From Streptomyces tanashiensis (GTDB taxonomy: Bacteria > Actinomycetota > Actinomycetes > Streptomycetales > Streptomycetaceae): a stretch of 64,000 nucleotides of DNA. The notes beneath the pieces are model-generated. The model was not told where the DNA came from and searched no databases. It saw nothing but the letters and a program-made list of their open reading frames with translations. The stretch is from the NCBI RefSeq assembly GCF_014648895.1, contig NZ_BMRZ01000002.1, forward strand, positions 372,001-436,000, written 5' to 3'. Positions 8,043 through 18,026 of the stretch are shown piece after piece (within the stretch, counting starts at the first letter, position 1; the number at the start of each line of letters is the position of its first letter). The position numbers were made by a program, and so were the translations under genes.

Positions 8043-8172
8043 GCCTCAAGCGTGGTCGGGCCGCCACCCGTGCGGACATGTGCCGTTGGGCACCGAGATC
8101 GCGGGCGGGCCGGTCGCGGCCGTGCCGAAAGACACAGGCGCACACGGTGCCCGCACGCGTACCGTCGGGGTT

Positions 8173-9300
8173 GTGTTGATCATCACGGTCCCAGCCGTCC
8201 TGTCCGGCGCGGCAGCGCTGTTCGTCTTCGCGGGCCGGTCGCGGTCGCGTCCGCTGATCGCCTGGGCGACCGGAGCCGCCGCCGCGGTGTCGCTCGTCGT
8301 GACGGTCGCTCATCCGTCCGGAGCGACCGGCCCCGGGCCGGGCACGGTGGGCACGCTGGAAGCCGTCGCGCTGCTCGCCGTGCTGGTGCCGGTCACACGC
8401 CACGCCCCGCCGCCGCAGGCGATCGCGGCCGGAACGCTGGCCCACGTCGCGGTGACGCTGTGGGTGCTGCGCGCCTGGAGCATCGACTCGGTCCGTGGCA
8501 TCGTCGGCGCCTGTGTCTTCTGGTCGTTGCTGGCGACCGGCGCGGCGGCGGGCGGGGTGTATCTGCGGGTGCTGGACGCCCGGCGGGTCAGCTCGGTGGC
8601 CGAGGCCCGGCGGCGGCAGCGCCAGGATCTGGCCCGGGACCTGCACGACTTCGTCGCCCACGACGTCAGCGAGATGGTCGCGCAGGCGCAGACCGGGCGG
8701 TTTCTCGGGTCGGACGATCCGGGTGTCGCGCTCGATGCGCTGCGGCGGGTCGAGGAGGCCGGGCTTCGGGCTCTGGCCGCGATGGACCGCACCGTGCACA
8801 TGCTCCACGACCAGCGGGACGGCGATCCCCGACACACGGTCAAGGGCCTGGACGAGGTGCCGGAACTGGTCCGGCGCTTCCGCGAGTCGAGCGCGGGCCG
8901 GATCGAACTCGCCATCGCCCCGGGCCTGCTCGACCAGGTCGCCCGCGAGGTCTCCGGCACGGGGTACCGGATCGTGGTGGAGGCGCTGACCAACGTGCGT
9001 CGCCATGCGCCGGACGCCGACGTGACCGTGACGCTGGACCGGTCGGCGTCCGGACTCACCGTCGCCGTCAGCAACAGTGCCGCCGCCGGCCGGTCGCGGC
9101 AGCAGGGCGACCGGGCCGGTGGGCTGGGGCTGCCCGGCCTGGCCGAGCGGGTGACCTCGCTCGGCGGATCGCTGACGGCCGGGCCCCGCCCCGGCGGCGG
9201 CTGGCACCTGGCGGCCGAGCTGCCGCTCGCGGGCGACCGAGGCACCCGCCGCCCCTCCCTTCCCGCCCTCTACCGCCCCGGAAAGGCCCAGCCCCGATGA
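8173..9300 (+). CDS. Sensor histidine kinase (HisKA_3/NarL-type)
   Basis: The protein has about five hydrophobic N-terminal segments (residues 1-140), then the HisKA_3 dimerisation helix with phospho-acceptor in DLARDLHDFVAHDVSEMV, and an HATPase domain (N box VVEALTNVRRHAPDA, later GGLGLPGLAERVTSLGGSL and GGGWHLAAELP). The GTG at 8173 is proposed because it opens directly into the first membrane helix, although the open frame extends upstream; start confidence is moderate. It overlaps the response regulator gene by ATGA, so the two form a coupled two-component system. Signal unknown; the divergent membrane-protein pair is a plausible partner or target. Confidence 0.85.
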   Translation: MLIITVPAVLSGAAALFVFAGRSRSRPLIAWATGAAAAVSLVVTVAHPSGATGPGPGTVGTLEAVALLAVLVPVTRHAPPPQAIAAGTLAHVAVTLWVLRAWSIDSVRGIVGACVFWSLLATGAAAGGVYLRVLDARRVSSVAEARRRQRQDLARDLHDFVAHDVSEMVAQAQTGRFLGSDDPGVALDALRRVEEAGLRALAAMDRTVHMLHDQRDGDPRHTVKGLDEVPELVRRFRESSAGRIELAIAPGLLDQVAREVSGTGYRIVVEALTNVRRHAPDADVTVTLDRSASGLTVAVSNSAAAGRSRQQGDRAGGLGLPGLAERVTSLGGSLTAGPRPGGGWHLAAELPLAGDRGTRRPSLPALYRPGKAQPR

Positions 9301-10007
9301 GCGACACCTCGACGACCACGGCACCGCCCCACACCGGCCCGATCCGCGTCCTGCTCGCCGACGACCAGGAGAGCATCCGCAGTGCCTTCCGGATGGTCCT
9401 CGACGCCCAGCCGGACATCCAGGTCGTCGGCGAGGCCGCGGACGGCGGCGCCGCGGTCGAGCTGGCCCGGCAGTTGCGGCCGGACGTGGTCCTCGCCGAC
9501 ATCCGCATGCCGCGCATCGACGGGCTCGAACTCACCCGCCTGCTGGCCGGCCCCGACGTGGCCGCCCCTCTCCGGGTGGTCGTGGTGACCACGTTCGACC
9601 TGGACGAGTACGTGCACGCCGCGCTCCGAAACGGCGCCGCGGGTTTCCTTCTCAAACGATCGGGTCCGACCCTGCTGATCGAGGCGGTCCGCGCGGCGGC
9701 GGTAGGGGACACCCTGATCAGTCCGCAGGTCACGGTCCGGCTGCTGCGCGAACTCACCGCCGGTCCGACCGCGACGGACCCGGACGAAGGAGCGGAGCCG
9801 CTGACCGACCGTGAGCGGGAGATCGTGACGCTGCTGGCCGGCGGCGGCACCAACGCAGAGATCGCGGCGCGGCTCTTCATCGCCACCGGGACGGTGAAGA
9901 ACCACGTGGCGAGCGTCCAGCGCAAGCTGGGAGTGCGCAACCGGGTCGGCATCGCCGCCTGGGCCTGGGAGCACGGGGTCTGCCGGCCCTCACCCGGCCA
10001 CCTGTGA
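9297..10007 (+). CDS. NarL/LuxR-family response regulator
   Basis: A 236-residue regulator. The receiver domain spans about residues 15-135: acidic pocket ADDQES, phospho-acceptor Asp in DVVLADIRMPRIDG, switch Thr in VVVTTFDLDEYV and Lys in GFLLKRSGP. A linker leads to a C-terminal LuxR HTH (LTDREREIVTLLAGGGTNAEIAARLFIATGTVKNHVASVQRKLGVRNR). The ATG overlaps the kinase stop codon (ATGA), showing coupled translation. Its targets are not shown by the sequence; the divergent membrane gene pair is the nearest candidate. Confidence 0.93.
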   Translation: MSDTSTTTAPPHTGPIRVLLADDQESIRSAFRMVLDAQPDIQVVGEAADGGAAVELARQLRPDVVLADIRMPRIDGLELTRLLAGPDVAAPLRVVVVTTFDLDEYVHAALRNGAAGFLLKRSGPTLLIEAVRAAAVGDTLISPQVTVRLLRELTAGPTATDPDEGAEPLTDREREIVTLLAGGGTNAEIAARLFIATGTVKNHVASVQRKLGVRNRVGIAAWAWEHGVCRPSPGHL

Positions 10008-10074
10008 TCGAGCCGCCCCGGCCATGATCCGCCGGACAGGTCCCGGCCGGACCTCGCGTCCCGGTGTGCCCTTG

Positions 10075-10662
10075 CTACGGGACGTTCCAGGCGGAGAGGA
10101 ACGGCTGCCCGTCCTCGATCGCCAGGAAGCCGAGCGTGCCCGGGTGCGGGTGGCCGAGCAGGCGACTGGCCGAGGCGTCGAGGCCGAGCCAGCGCACGGT
10201 GAGCACCCGTGCCAGATGACCGTGCGCGACGACGGCGACGTCGCCGCCGCTCAGCAGCGGGCGAATCCGGTCCAGTACGGCGTCGGTGCGGGCGGCCACC
10301 TGCGCGAGCTCTTCGCCGGGATGGTCGGCGTCGCCCGGGACGACGCCGTCCCGCCACAGGTCCCAGCCCGGCCTCGACGCGCGGATCTGCTCGGCGGTCA
10401 GGCCCTCGTAGCCGCCGTAGTCCCACTCCAGCAGGTCCGGATCGGGCTTGACGCCGGTCAGACCGGCCAGCTCGGCGGTCCGCATGGCGCGGCTCAGCGG
10501 ACTGCTGAACACATGGGCCGGTCGGTGGCGGGCGAGCCTCGGCGCGAGAGCCCTGGCCGCGGCCTCGCCCGCGTCCGTCAGCGGAACGTCCGTCCGGCCG
10601 GCGTGCCGGCCCGAGAGGCTCCACTCGGTCTGACCGTGCCTGATCACTATCAGCTCACCCAT
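10075..10662 (-). CDS. Histidine phosphatase family protein
   Basis: The 195-residue protein carries the branch-1 signature RHGQTEWSLSGRHAGRTDVPLT (catalytic His at about residue 9), SPLSRAMRTAEL, the general acid region LLEWDYGGYEGL and the second catalytic His in VAVVAHGHLARVL. It resembles phosphoglycerate-mutase-like phosphatases of Streptomyces; possible substrates include phosphosugars and alpha-ribazole phosphate. The ATG at 10662 is the first one next to the conserved core; an upstream ATG would add 36 uncharacteristic residues. Confidence 0.9.
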   Translation of the reverse strand: MGELIVIRHGQTEWSLSGRHAGRTDVPLTDAGEAAARALAPRLARHRPAHVFSSPLSRAMRTAELAGLTGVKPDPDLLEWDYGGYEGLTAEQIRASRPGWDLWRDGVVPGDADHPGEELAQVAARTDAVLDRIRPLLSGGDVAVVAHGHLARVLTVRWLGLDASASRLLGHPHPGTLGFLAIEDGQPFLSAWNVP

Positions 10663-10907
10663 GGCCGGGCACGCTATCCGATCTTGCGCGGAGCCGAGAT
10701 GGATTCTCCACCACCGCCTTCGCCGTCCCTCACGTGCCACGGGCGGAAACCGGCCGACCGGAGGCCTCACGGAGGTCGGACCGGGCCGTTGTCCCCACGG
10801 CGCGCTCCCGGCGCCGGGTCCGGCAGGCGGCGTCGATCCGTGTCCGGCTCGCCGCCGGAGGTGAGTAGGCTCGGGGTGCCACGCCGGGGTCAGCAGAGGA
10901 GAGACAC

Positions 10908-11528
10908 GTGTTCGTGAAGGTGTGCGGGCTCGGGACGGTCGCCGACATCGATGTGGCCGTCGCGGCCGGGGCCGACGCCGTCGGTCTGGTCGTCAGCGGG
11001 ACCAGCGTGCGCGGGCTCGACCCGGAACGGGCCGTACGGCTCGCCGCTCATGTGCCGCCCGGCGTCCTGTCCGTGCTCGTGGTCAACGACACCCCCGCCG
11101 TCGACGCCGCCCGCATGGCCGGAGACCTCGGCATCGGCGCGCTGCAACTGCACGGCAGGGCCTATCGCGAGGAGGACTTCGCGGCCGCCGCCGAGGTCTT
11201 CCCCCGGCTGTGGCGGGCCACGTCCCTGAGCGACCGTCCCGACACGCGGGTCGGTGCCTACGGCGAGGAGGTCCTCCTCCTCGACTCGCCCCGGGCCGGT
11301 TCCGGCGAACCGTGGGACCTGTCCCTGCTCGAGACGGCCCGGCCCGAAGGCGCATGGCTGCTCGCCGGTGGGCTCGCGCCGCACAACGTCGGCGAGGCGA
11401 TCGGCCGGGCCCGGCCCTGGGGGGTCGACGTGTCCAGTGGCGTCGAGTCGGCGCCGGGCGTCAAGGACCACGAGCTGATCCGTGCCTTCGTCACCGCCGC
11501 GAAGCAGGCCGTCCCCCGGGGAGCCTGA
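10908..11528 (+). CDS. Phosphoribosylanthranilate isomerase (TrpF)-like protein
   Basis: A 206-residue (beta-alpha)8 protein with TrpF hallmarks: MFVKVCGL with the catalytic Cys at residue 6, GALQLHG, LLLDSPRAGSGEPWDLSLL, LLAGGLAPHNVGEAI and GVDVSSGVESAPGVKD with the catalytic Asp. The enzyme class isomerises phosphoribosylanthranilate in tryptophan synthesis. The GTG start follows GAGGAGAG. Most Streptomyces are known to lack TrpF because the HisA homologue PriA does both reactions, and no trp genes are nearby, so a specialised role or a redundant isomerase is possible. The loop GLVVSGTSVRGL differs from the usual F.P.S.R form. Confidence 0.82.
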   Translation: MFVKVCGLGTVADIDVAVAAGADAVGLVVSGTSVRGLDPERAVRLAAHVPPGVLSVLVVNDTPAVDAARMAGDLGIGALQLHGRAYREEDFAAAAEVFPRLWRATSLSDRPDTRVGAYGEEVLLLDSPRAGSGEPWDLSLLETARPEGAWLLAGGLAPHNVGEAIGRARPWGVDVSSGVESAPGVKDHELIRAFVTAAKQAVPRGA

Positions 11529-11537
11529 CCCGGCCGG

Positions 11538-11568
11538 CGGGGCCTGCCACCGGATGCGGCAGGCCCCG
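11538..11568. terminator. Bidirectional hairpin terminator
   Basis: An 11-bp GC-rich perfect stem (11538-11548 with 11558-11568, core GGGGCCTGCC/GGCAGGCCCC) with a 9-nt loop lies between the convergent TrpF-like gene and the membrane-protein gene ending at 11573. No long U tract, as is usual in Streptomyces. Confidence 0.7.
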
Positions 11569-11572
11569 GGCC

Positions 11573-12106
11573 TCAGGCCCCGGCCCCGACTTCGCCGATG
11601 TCGCCCATGTCGTCGACCAGGTCGTCCTTGACCCGCAGCCCCGCCACCCACAACGGCATCATCCAATGCGCGGCGAGCACACCGACGAGGACCGGGGTCA
11701 CGGCCGCCCGCAGGGGCTCGTCCGTCAGGACACCGTAGGAGCCGGCTGCGACCACCACGGCCACGAGCAGCCACAGGGTGATGCGGTGGGCCAGGGCGCG
11801 GACCTGGTCGCGTTCGACGAGCTGGCGCTCGTCGAGCATCCGGCCGCGCAGTTCGAGCAGTCCGCGCGTGGAGCCGTTGAGCATGCCGGTGAGCAGCACC
11901 CAGGGCAGCAACAGCACGGCGACCACGATCGCCGGGCCGTATCCGGGCCCGAAAACCGTGCCGATCCAGGCGGCCACGCCGGCGACGGTGAGGACGACGT
12001 GCGCCCCCACCAGCACGCGGCGCCGGGTCACGGTGGCATAGACCGCCGCCGCCCGTCGGTCGTTCATCACGGCGTACATCCGTCGGTCGTAACGCGTCGC
12101 GGTCAT
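11573..12106 (-). CDS. Small membrane protein paired with an XRE regulator
   Basis: A 177-residue protein with four predicted membrane helices arranged as two pairs (about residues 30-50, 55-75, 112-130 and 140-160) separated by a charged segment rich in Glu and Arg (RGLLELRGRMLDERQLVERD). The C-terminus is acidic. Its ATG overlaps the stop of the upstream XRE gene by one base (TGATG), so it is co-translated with that regulator. This Xre/membrane-protein pairing is common in Gram-positive bacteria, but the membrane protein's function is unknown. Confidence 0.78.
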   Translation of the reverse strand: MTATRYDRRMYAVMNDRRAAAVYATVTRRRVLVGAHVVLTVAGVAAWIGTVFGPGYGPAIVVAVLLLPWVLLTGMLNGSTRGLLELRGRMLDERQLVERDQVRALAHRITLWLLVAVVVAAGSYGVLTDEPLRAAVTPVLVGVLAAHWMMPLWVAGLRVKDDLVDDMGDIGEVGAGA

Positions 12107-12351
12107 CACTGCTTCCTCCCGTAGACCTCGTCGGTGAGCGGCTGGAACGGCTCCAGGGAGAACAGCGCCTCCACCGGCAGTCCGAAGAACCGGGCCACCT
12201 TCAGGGCCAGGTCGAGGCCGGGGTTGTACTGGCCGCGTTCGATGTAGCCGATGGTCTGGTAGTGGACTCCCACTGCCTCGGCCAGTGCCTGTCGCGACAC
12301 TTTGCGCTCTGCCCTGACAACGGCCAGCCTGTTGTGCACCTGCTCGCTCAT
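12106..12351 (-). CDS. XRE-family small DNA-binding protein
   Basis: An 81-residue, single-domain regulator: NRLAVVRAERKVSRQALAEAVGVHYQTIGYIERGQYNPGLDLALKVARFFGLPVEALF is a complete Cro/CI helix-turn-helix of the YozG/Xre type. It starts at the ATG directly downstream of an A+T-rich promoter-like stretch and a 10-bp palindrome, and is translationally coupled to the membrane protein downstream. It probably autoregulates the two-gene operon. Confidence 0.88.
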   Translation of the reverse strand: MSEQVHNRLAVVRAERKVSRQALAEAVGVHYQTIGYIERGQYNPGLDLALKVARFFGLPVEALFSLEPFQPLTDEVYGRKQ

Positions 12352-12752
12352 GTATAAGAAGTACTACATTCGAATGCAGGAGCACAACATCCCCAGGGCT
12401 TCCGCCTGACGGTTCGACAGTCGGCCGCACGCGGCCCCGCAAGGATTTCTCCGGCGTTTCGATCATGCGAACTACGCGCGTCAACCAGCCCGTTCGCCGT
12501 TGACGGCCCCTTCCGGCTCGACGAGACTCCTGCCTCATGCAGCCCTCGTGTGACCACTCGGTCACCCTCGTCCAGCGCCGGCACGTGGACCTCGTCCGTG
12601 TCGCGAGCGCCGTCTGTCGCTGCGTCTGACGGCCGGTCCGCTCACCCGCCGTACCCCCACGCTCCTCCGCCCGCCCCGCCCGCGGCGCCGTCCCCCGCCC
12701 GCCGGGCCCCGGAGGCATGCCCGCACGTCCGCACGCCCTTCTGGAGTCCCGT
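12352..12752. other. Intergenic region between XRE operon and sulfatase
   Basis: This divergent 401-nt spacer contains the XRE operon promoter region near 12352-12380 with the perfect palindrome CATTCGAATG at 12367-12376. Toward the sulfatase it becomes very C-rich with no convincing -10/-35 pair; the sulfatase Shine-Dalgarno GGAG lies near its right end. I see no gene in it. Confidence 0.6.
12367..12376. promoter_or_regulatory. Palindromic operator candidate upstream of XRE gene
   Basis: CATTCGAATG is a perfect 10-bp palindrome 16 bp upstream of the XRE start, in an A+T-rich patch containing TAGTAC on the minus strand, suited to autoregulation. Confidence 0.45.
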
Positions 12753-14156
12753 ATGTCCACGCCCCTGTCCCGCCGCGCCCTCGGCGGGGTCGCCGCCGGT
12801 GCCGCCGCCGCGGCCGCCCTCGGCGCCACCGCGCCCGCCGCCCAGGCGGCCCCCGCGACCGACGCGCAGGAGCGTCCGTTCCGGGCCGCGCACCCGCGCC
12901 GCCACTCCCGGCGGCCCAACATCCTCTTCATCCTGGGCGACGATCTCGGCTGGGCCGACCTCTCCTCCTACGGCTCCCCCCACATCCGTACGCCCCACCT
13001 CGACCGCCTCGCCCGCGAGGGCGTCCGCTTCACCGACGCCTACTCCGGCTCCGCGACCTGCTCCCCCACCCGCTTCAGCCTCTACACCGGCCGCTACCCG
13101 GGCCGTACGAAGGGCGGGCTCGCCGAGCCGATCGCCGACAAGTCCGTCGGCCTGGAGCCCACCCATCCCACGCTCGCCTCGCTGCTGCGGGACTCCGGCT
13201 ACGCGACCGCCCTCATCGGCAAGTGGCACTGCGGCTACCTGCCCGACTACTCGCCCACCCGTTCCGGCTGGGACGAGTTCTTCGGCAACTTCGGCGGGGC
13301 CCTGGAGTACTACTCCAAGCTCGGCCTCGGCGGCGAGTACGACCTCTACGAGGGAGACGCCGAGTACAAGGACCTGCGCTACTACACCCGGATCCTCACC
13401 GAGCGGGCGAGTGAGTACGTCAACCGCGACCACGAGAAGCCCTGGCTGCTCAACCTGAACTTCACCACCCCGCACTGGCCCTGGATCGCCGACGGCGACA
13501 AGGAGGCGAGCGACGAGATCGTCCGCCGCATCAAGGCGGGTGACCGCTCGGCCCTCTGGCACCAGGACGGCGGCTCCGTCGAGAAGTACAAGGAGATGGT
13601 CGAGGACCTCGACCGCTCGATCGGGCAGGTCCTCAAGGCGCTGAAGCGTTCCGGTCAGGAGCAGGACACCCTCGTCTTCTTCGCCAGCGACAACGGCGGC
13701 GAGCGCTTCTCCTACAACTGGCCGCTCGCCGGCAACAAGGGCTCCCTCCAGGAGGGCGGCATCCGCGTCCCCTCGATCCTGCGCTGGCCCGCCCGGATCG
13801 ACGGGGGCCAGGTCAGCGACCTGCCCGTGTTCTCGCCCGACTGGACCGCGACCCTGCTCGACCTGGCCGGGGCCCGCCCCCACCCCGCGTACCCCCTCGA
13901 CGGCACCAGCCTCGCCGGGCATCTGCTGCGCGGCGCCGAGGTGCCCGAGCGGGACCTCTTCTGGCGGGTGCGGGGTGAGCGGGCGCTGCGGCGCGGCGAC
14001 TGGAAGTACTACCGGGGCAAGTCCGGTCGCGACCAGCTCTTCCGCCTGACCGGGGACGCGCGCGAGCAGGCGGACCGGGCGCCGTTCGAGCAGGCCCGGC
14101 TCGCCGAACTGCGGTCCGCCTGGGAGCGGATCGACGCGGGGCTGCTCCGCTACTGA
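12753..14156 (+). CDS. Exported type I sulfatase
   Basis: A 467-residue protein. It begins with a Tat-like signal: twin Arg in LSRRALGGVAAG, then an Ala-rich hydrophobic core ending in AQA. The sulfatase domain starts at RRPNILFILGDDLGWADL (metal-binding Asp63/Asp64), followed by the formylglycine signature CSPTR (Cys103) with LYTGRYPGR, then IGKWH, TPHWPW and FFASDNGGE. Such enzymes cleave sulfate esters after a generating enzyme converts the Cys to formylglycine; no such activating gene is in the window. The start is supported by GGAG 8 nt upstream. The neighbour is convergent, so it is monocistronic here. Confidence 0.92.
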   Translation: MSTPLSRRALGGVAAGAAAAAALGATAPAAQAAPATDAQERPFRAAHPRRHSRRPNILFILGDDLGWADLSSYGSPHIRTPHLDRLAREGVRFTDAYSGSATCSPTRFSLYTGRYPGRTKGGLAEPIADKSVGLEPTHPTLASLLRDSGYATALIGKWHCGYLPDYSPTRSGWDEFFGNFGGALEYYSKLGLGGEYDLYEGDAEYKDLRYYTRILTERASEYVNRDHEKPWLLNLNFTTPHWPWIADGDKEASDEIVRRIKAGDRSALWHQDGGSVEKYKEMVEDLDRSIGQVLKALKRSGQEQDTLVFFASDNGGERFSYNWPLAGNKGSLQEGGIRVPSILRWPARIDGGQVSDLPVFSPDWTATLLDLAGARPHPAYPLDGTSLAGHLLRGAEVPERDLFWRVRGERALRRGDWKYYRGKSGRDQLFRLTGDAREQADRAPFEQARLAELRSAWERIDAGLLRY

Positions 14157-14161
14157 CTCCC

Positions 14162-14217
14162 GTTCCGCCCCGGCCCGCCGTCCTCCCGGACGGGGGGAGC
14201 GGGCCGGCGTGCGGAAC
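14162..14217. terminator. Long stepped hairpin terminator
   Basis: Three nested helices, GTTCCGC/GCGGAAC, CCGGCCCG/CGGGCCGG and CCGTCC/GGACGG with a TCCC loop, form one extended hairpin between the convergent sulfatase and amine oxidase genes; it can serve both strands. Confidence 0.75.
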
Positions 14218-14230
14218 CCTTCGTGTCGCC

Positions 14231-15895
14231 TCAGACCAGGCCCTGCGTGAGGGCGACGGAGTCCGGGACGGTGATCACCTCCCGGACCGTCCGGGGCATC
14301 ACGCCCAGGATCTGCTGGGTGACGTACTGGGCCGACATCATCGCTCCCTCCTGCCAGCCCGGCAGCGGGGAGATCTGGTCGCCGGTGACGTAGAAGACGT
14401 CACCGCCCTCGGGCTGGAGGAGTTGCCGGTAGGCCGTGCGGTGGTCCTCGCGGTCCGGGTTCCATTCCGGCCAGCCGCCGAGCTGGTAGGGGACCTTGTG
14501 CCAGGCGAGGGTGATGCCCTTGTCCTGGGGGACGAGGGTGTCGTCCGCGAACTCGGGGTGCAGTTCGGTGGCCCCCGCGCGGGCCAGCGCCAGTCGTTCG
14601 CCGGTGGACAGGCCGCCGAAGTACTCGGCGTCCGCGCCGAAGTTGTAGGCGCCGGTCAGCGTGCCCGTGGCGGAGAAGTAGCCCGTGGACGGGTACCAGA
14701 TCTGCGTGATGGTGTGCGAGGTCCAGCTGATGCCCCCGTACACGCATGCGCCGTCGTCCTCCCAGAAGCGCCGGTTGGCCTGCCAGCCCGCCTTGCAGGT
14801 CTTCTCGAACTCGACGACCCGGACGGCGGACTCGAACGCCGGCGAGAAACCGGTCCGGCCGACGCCCCTGAGCACCGGTACGGGGATGCTGCTCACGCAG
14901 TGGCGGGCCTCGGCCCGGAAGGTCCTGCCGTCCCTGCGGTAGGTCACCCGGGCGCGGGGCAGGTCCGTGCCCGCCGTGATGGCGATGTCGGTCACCTCGG
15001 CGCCGAGCACGATGTCCGCGCCCGCGCGCCGGGCCTGCCGTGCCAGCGCCTCGACGATCCGGTCCATGCCGCCGGTCGGCTGGAACATCGACGGCTGCCA
15101 CGGGTGGTCGAGCGGCTGGTAGAACCGCGTCTTCCAGAATCCGGACTCGATCAGCTCCTCAAAGGTCAGTGGCGGTACGGGAACCGGGAACGGCTCGCCC
15201 TCCGCCGGATCGTGAAGATGGCCCGACCGCTGGGCCACGGAATACTTGCCGTCGTCGTCGAGCGCCCCGAACACCCGCAGCAGATCACGGACCTCGCGGG
15301 TGAACGCGTCGTCCGTCGTCAGCGTCTCCGCGAGCTTCGCCGCGAGGTGGCCGCGCGTGTCGTTGGCCACCCGGCGGTGGGGCAGGGCGTGGGCGAGGTG
15401 CGGCGGACGGACGAGATTGGCCGTGGTCTCCATGACGTACGGCTCCAGCTCCACCTGGAACGCACGGCAGTACGAGAGCACCCTGCGGTGGTGGTACGGG
15501 ATGCGGCCCGGGCCCATGTCGAGGTACAGCCCGTCGTCGAACGCGCAGGTGTGGGTGCGGACGGGGACGCCGGACCGGTCGTCGATCTCGTACAGCTCGT
15601 CGCCCCTGCGCACCGTGCGGCTGCGTCCGCCGATCCGATGCGCCGCCTCCAGGACGGTGCAGTCGTAGCCGAGCCGGCTCAGCTCGTACGCCGTGGTCAG
15701 GCCGGCGACTCCGGCGCCGAGGATCAGCACCTTCTCGCCCGGCCGCAGGGGCTCCGGGAGCCGCGGCGGGCCGATCCAGCCGGTCGCGCCCGGGCCGGCG
15801 GCCCCGGTCATGGCATGGTGGAGCGCGCGTGCGGTGGGTTCCGCGGGGATCGGCGGTGGGACCGTCCGCTCGAATCGGTCGTTCTCGGGGAGCAT
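14231..15895 (-). CDS. Flavin-dependent amine / L-amino-acid oxidase
   Basis: A 554-residue FAD enzyme. The dinucleotide fold is at residues 55-85 (VLILGAGVAGLTTAYELSRLG...LEAAHRIGGRSRT), followed by DMGPGRIPYHHRRVL and a C-terminal FAD contact region in GGDVFYVTGDQISPLPGWQEGAMMSAQ. The arrangement matches bacterial L-amino-acid oxidases and monoamine oxidases of the flavin amine oxidase family, which deaminate an alpha-amino acid or amine to the keto or aldehyde form with H2O2 release. No export signal is visible. It is the last gene of the 21585-14231 operon, 35 nt after the amidinohydrolase gene, so its substrate is probably an amino acid made or modified by that pathway. Confidence 0.85.
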   Translation of the reverse strand: MLPENDRFERTVPPPIPAEPTARALHHAMTGAAGPGATGWIGPPRLPEPLRPGEKVLILGAGVAGLTTAYELSRLGYDCTVLEAAHRIGGRSRTVRRGDELYEIDDRSGVPVRTHTCAFDDGLYLDMGPGRIPYHHRRVLSYCRAFQVELEPYVMETTANLVRPPHLAHALPHRRVANDTRGHLAAKLAETLTTDDAFTREVRDLLRVFGALDDDGKYSVAQRSGHLHDPAEGEPFPVPVPPLTFEELIESGFWKTRFYQPLDHPWQPSMFQPTGGMDRIVEALARQARRAGADIVLGAEVTDIAITAGTDLPRARVTYRRDGRTFRAEARHCVSSIPVPVLRGVGRTGFSPAFESAVRVVEFEKTCKAGWQANRRFWEDDGACVYGGISWTSHTITQIWYPSTGYFSATGTLTGAYNFGADAEYFGGLSTGERLALARAGATELHPEFADDTLVPQDKGITLAWHKVPYQLGGWPEWNPDREDHRTAYRQLLQPEGGDVFYVTGDQISPLPGWQEGAMMSAQYVTQQILGVMPRTVREVITVPDSVALTQGLV

Positions 15896-15930
15896 GTCTT
15901 AACCTCTTCTCCGTGGTGCAGGGGGCGGGC

Positions 15931-16823
15931 TCAGCCCGGACGCAGCTCCAACGTGCAGCACTTCACGCTGCCACCCGCCTTCAGGAGCTCGGACAGATCG
16001 ACCCCGATCGGCTCGAAGCCGCGCGCCGCGAGCACCCCGGCCAGGCGGGTCGCGGCCGCCGGCAGCAACACGTGCCGGCCGTCCGAGAGCGCGTTGAGTC
16101 CGAAGGCCGCCGCGTCCTCGGCCTCCGCCAGGACCGCGTCGGGGTACAGGGTCTCCAGGAGCGCGCGGCTCCCCTCGGAGAACGCCGGCGGGTAGTACAT
16201 GATCTCGGTGTCGGAGAGCACGCTCAGGGCCGTGTCCAGGTGGTAGTACGCGGGGTCCACCAGGGTGAGGGTGACCACCGGGAGGCCGAAGAACTCCTCG
16301 GCCTCCTCGTGCGCCCGGGGCTCCGTGCGGAAGCCGGTCCCGGCCAGGATGGTCCGGCCCACGAGCAGGTAGTCGCCCTCGCCCTCGTTGACGAAGCGCG
16401 GGGCGCGGATCGTCCCGTAGCCTCGGTCGGCGGCCTGCTCGGCGAACCAGGACAGGTACGCCGGTCCTTCCGCGGCCCGCTCCGGGTGGCGGAAGCGGGC
16501 GCCGAGCACCCGGCCACCGATGACGGTGGCCCCGTTGGCGGCGAAGACCATGTCCGGCAGCCTCGGGTCGGGGCGGATCTCCTGGACGGTGTGCCCGAGC
16601 CGGCGGTACAGGTCGCGCAGCCCGGCCCACTGCCGCAGGGCACGCGACGGGTCGGCGCCCTCCTCCGGCCTCATCCACGGGTTGATGGCGTAGGTGACGT
16701 CGAAGTGCGTGGGTCTGCACATCAGGAACCGGCGCGGGGTCGCGGTCCTCGGTGCCCGGCGGCTCGCCGGTACGCGCTCGGCCAGGGGCCGCGGCGGCCG
16801 AGGGGCCTTCACCGGTGCGTGCT

Positions 16824-16833
<10 letters not shown>
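15931..16833 (-). CDS. Dimethylargininase / arginine-modifying amidinohydrolase-like protein
   Basis: A 300-residue member of the guanidino-group-modifying (pentein) superfamily. FLMCRPTHFDVTYAINPWM, PDMVFAANGATVI, RFVNEGEGDYLL, YHLDTALSVL and the C-terminal GGSVKCCTLEL (nucleophile Cys292 or Cys293) match actinobacterial dimethylarginine dimethylaminohydrolases. The expected reaction releases citrulline from arginine or an N-methylated arginine. The start follows GAGGAGG and overlaps the end of the argininosuccinate-synthase gene by 10 bp, so it is translated in tandem with it. A citrulline-forming enzyme beside a citrulline-consuming ligase is the main clue to the operon's chemistry. Confidence 0.82.

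Positions 16834-18022
<1,189 letters not shown>

Positions 18023-18026
<4 letters not shown>

Noticed and set aside
12642..13922. 426-residue antisense frame over the sulfatase gene
   Set aside because: Val/Gly/Ala-rich, no homology-like motif, and the sulfatase frame is unquestionable.
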